From Woeseiaceae bacterium (GTDB lineage: Bacteria > Pseudomonadota > Gammaproteobacteria > Steroidobacterales > Woeseiaceae), in the NCBI GenBank assembly GCA_024640345.1, contig JAHEFD010000003.1, forward strand, positions 1 to 64,000: a stretch of DNA of 64,000 nucleotides, in the 5' to 3' direction. This document shows positions 62,347-64,000 of the stretch, piece by piece (position 1 is the first letter of the stretch; the number at the start of each line of letters is the position of its first letter). The notes under the pieces are model-generated. The model was not told where the DNA came from and searched no databases. It was given only the letters and a program-made list of their open reading frames with translations. A program made the position numbers and the translations under genes.

Positions 62347-62723
62347 GCAAAAACCCCGTAGTAACCGCTGACGCACCATCCGCTATTGGTACCTACTCGC
62401 AGGCTATCAAGGTCGGCAACCTGGTGTTCATGTCTGGACAGATTCCCCTGGTCCCGGCAACGATGGAAATTGTCGAAGGTGATTTCGAAGCCCGTGCGCA
62501 CCAGGTTTTCAGCAACCTTCGTGCGATCGCAGAGGCGGCTGGCGGAGATCTCGACCAGATCGTCAAGCTCACCATTTATCTGACTGACCTCGGCAACTTC
62601 GCCACAGTAAACAGCGTGATGGAAAGCTACTTCGAGAAGCCGTATCCCGCGCGTGCCGCGCTGGGGGTTGCCTCCTTGCCAAAGGGCGTCGATATTGAAG
62701 CCGAGGCTATACTGGCTCTCTAA
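62343..62723 (+). CDS. ridA: RidA-family reactive imine/enamine deaminase
   Basis: 126 residues, GTG start overlapping the spoT stop by four bases. It hydrolyses 2-aminoacrylate and related imines released by PLP enzymes. The signatures NLVFMSGQIPLVPATMEIV and the catalytic Arg in PYPARAALGVASLPKGVDIE are present. The spoT-ridA-recG order is common in gammaproteobacteria. Confidence 0.97.
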   Translation: MSKNPVVTADAPSAIGTYSQAIKVGNLVFMSGQIPLVPATMEIVEGDFEARAHQVFSNLRAIAEAAGGDLDQIVKLTIYLTDLGNFATVNSVMESYFEKPYPARAALGVASLPKGVDIEAEAILAL

Positions 62724-62741
62724 ACGGAACGACGGGCCGGC

Positions 62742-64000
62742 GTGGATAATCGTGGAAATCAACCGGCTTCCAGTCTCGCCGCGCCGTTAACCGTTCTGAA
62801 GGGCGTCGGCCCTGCGCTGGCCAAGACACTTGAACGTCTCGACCTGTTCAGGGTCGAGGATGTCCTCTTTCTACTCCCGTTTCGCTATGAAGACCGGACG
62901 AAACTCAATCGAATCGGATCCGTCCGACCCGGTATGCGTTGCCTCGTCAGTGGAGAGGTGCTGCTGGCCGAAACGGTATACCGCGGGCGGCGCAACCTTT
63001 TGGTTCGGATTGGCGACGGCAGCGGACAGATGACGCTGCGCTTCTTCCATTTCTCACGGCAGCAGTTGCTGCAATTCCAGGCCGGGCTCACGGTGACGTG
63101 TTTCGGGGACGTTCGCGCCGGGCCTCTCGGACCTGAGATGGTTCATCCCGAGTACCGGATACTGCGCGAAGGCCAGCGCCCCACGGTCACGGACGCGCTG
63201 ACGCCCGTCTACCCGATGACCGAGGGTATTCAGCAGGGTCGCATGAGAAATCTCGTCGCCCAGGCCCTGTCGATAATGCGGAGAGAGGCTCCTGCGGAAC
63301 TGCTGCCATCGACGATTCTCGAAAAACTTCAGCTGCCGAAACTTTCCGAGGCCCTGAGTTACCTGCACACGCCACCGCCCGATGTTGACCTGGCCAGCAT
63401 CGAAGCCGGCAAGCACCCCTGCCAGGTCCGGCTGGCGTTCGAGGAACTGCTGGCTCATTACATGAGCCTCAGAAACCTGCGGCACCTCGCCAACCAGGAG
63501 GCAGCCGTTGCGCTTGGCGACAATTCGGGGCTACCGCAGAGATTCATTGACAGCCTGCCCTATCAACTCACCAGCGCTCAACAGCGTGTCGTCGCGGAAA
63601 TTGCCGCCGACCTGAAAGAACCACACCCGATGATGCGTTTGATCCAGGGCGACGTTGGTTCGGGAAAGACCGTCGTGGCGGCGACCGCGTGCGCGCAGGC
63701 TGTCTCGTCCGGTGTACAGGCGGCAGTAATGGCGCCTACCGAGTTGCTGGCCGAGCAGCACTGGACCAGCTTCGCAGACTGGTTTCGCGAATTTGATGTC
63801 GAGTTGGCATGGCTGTCAGGCAGCCAGAAACAATCGGAACGACGGGCATCCCTTGAAGCGATCCAGACAGGCAAGGCAAAAATCATTATCGGGACGCATG
63901 CGTTGTTCCAGGAGGGCGTCGACTTTGACAATCTCGCGCTGGTCGTTATCGACGAGCAACATCGCTTCGGGGTACATCAACGTGTAGCGCTTAGAAATAA
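62742..64000 (+). CDS. recG: ATP-dependent DNA helicase RecG (3' truncated by window end)
   Basis: Starts at a GTG (62742) and stays open for 419 codons to the last base, so the C-terminal helicase lobe lies beyond the window. The N-terminal wedge/OB domain is seen in LTVLKGVGPALAKTLERL, DVLFLLPFRYEDRT and TLRFFHFSRQQLLQFQAG. Helicase motif I is GDVGSGKT (about 303-310), motif Ia VMAPTELLAEQHW, and motif II is the RecG-type DEQHRFG (404-410). It remodels stalled replication forks and branches D-loops and R-loops. The gap to ridA is 18 bp. Confidence 0.95.
   Translation, partial: MDNRGNQPASSLAAPLTVLKGVGPALAKTLERLDLFRVEDVLFLLPFRYEDRTKLNRIGSVRPGMRCLVSGEVLLAETVYRGRRNLLVRIGDGSGQMTLRFFHFSRQQLLQFQAGLTVTCFGDVRAGPLGPEMVHPEYRILREGQRPTVTDALTPVYPMTEGIQQGRMRNLVAQALSIMRREAPAELLPSTILEKLQLPKLSEALSYLHTPPPDVDLASIEAGKHPCQVRLAFEELLAHYMSLRNLRHLANQEAAVALGDNSGLPQRFIDSLPYQLTSAQQRVVAEIAADLKEPHPMMRLIQGDVGSGKTVVAATACAQAVSSGVQAAVMAPTELLAEQHWTSFADWFREFDVELAWLSGSQKQSERRASLEAIQTGKAKIIIGTHALFQEGVDFDNLALVVIDEQHRFGVHQRVALRN

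Overview
The window is a gene-dense stretch (average GC in the high 50s, my estimate by eye) of a gammaproteobacterial chromosome. It carries about 61 protein-coding genes and one tRNA. Gene content and order fit a free-living, type IV piliated, non-enteric gammaproteobacterium: ponA divergent from pilMNOPQ-aroK-aroB, mutY-yggX, tesA divergent from ybbA and its permease, rph-rdgB-hemW, and yicC-gmk-rpoZ-spoT-ridA-recG. A Chromatiales/Xanthomonadales/Woeseia-like relative is plausible, but this is inference from gene content only; no 16S gene is present.

Left edge (1-1.5 kb): the 3' end of an MscS-type channel gene, then a repeat-rich locus around an intact tRNA-Phe. It holds two 156-bp tandem units that each begin with the last 17 bases of the tRNA, two decayed tRNA-Phe copies, and a 50-bp-period array of REP palindromes whose linkers also look like tRNA-Phe fragments. 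This is the most unusual DNA in the window. 1.5-16 kb: two divergent secreted TPR paralogues, a pair of unrecognised genes, mscL, ald with a divergent Lrp-type regulator, an asmA-SRPBCC-mutY-yggX operon, an ECF sigma / putative anti-sigma / DUF4097 operon, and a GGDEF-EAL protein with a degraded EAL domain.

16-25 kb: a complete trp operon in the order trpE-G-D-C-F-B-A, followed by a DUF2007 gene. A 22-residue leader peptide with three consecutive Trp codons and a classic attenuator precede it. The predicted promoter sits so close that the leader peptide may be translated from a leaderless mRNA. An SLC13-type transporter, an unrecognised 441-residue protein and a thioredoxin-fold lipoprotein follow. 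28-43 kb: yajQ, ppc, ycgN, a D-2-hydroxyacid dehydrogenase, a Nudix hydrolase, a YbbA/YbbP-type ABC system divergent from tesA with overlapping start codons, an acyl-CoA ligase, hemE-pyrF, and dgt-aroB-aroK.

43-64 kb: the type IV pilus assembly operon pilMNOPQ with a CRP/Vfr-like site upstream, the divergent PBP1A gene, a nucleotidyltransferase-like gene, gltA, rpmE with a cluster of DnaA boxes upstream, hemW-rdgB-rph, a PP2C phosphatase, and finally yicC-gmk-rpoZ-spoT-ridA and the 5' part of recG, which runs off the window. Most of the sequence is ordinary housekeeping. I did not find a multi-gene system that is clearly new; the best candidates for novelty are the tRNA/REP locus, the compact trp leader and the DnaA-box cluster.
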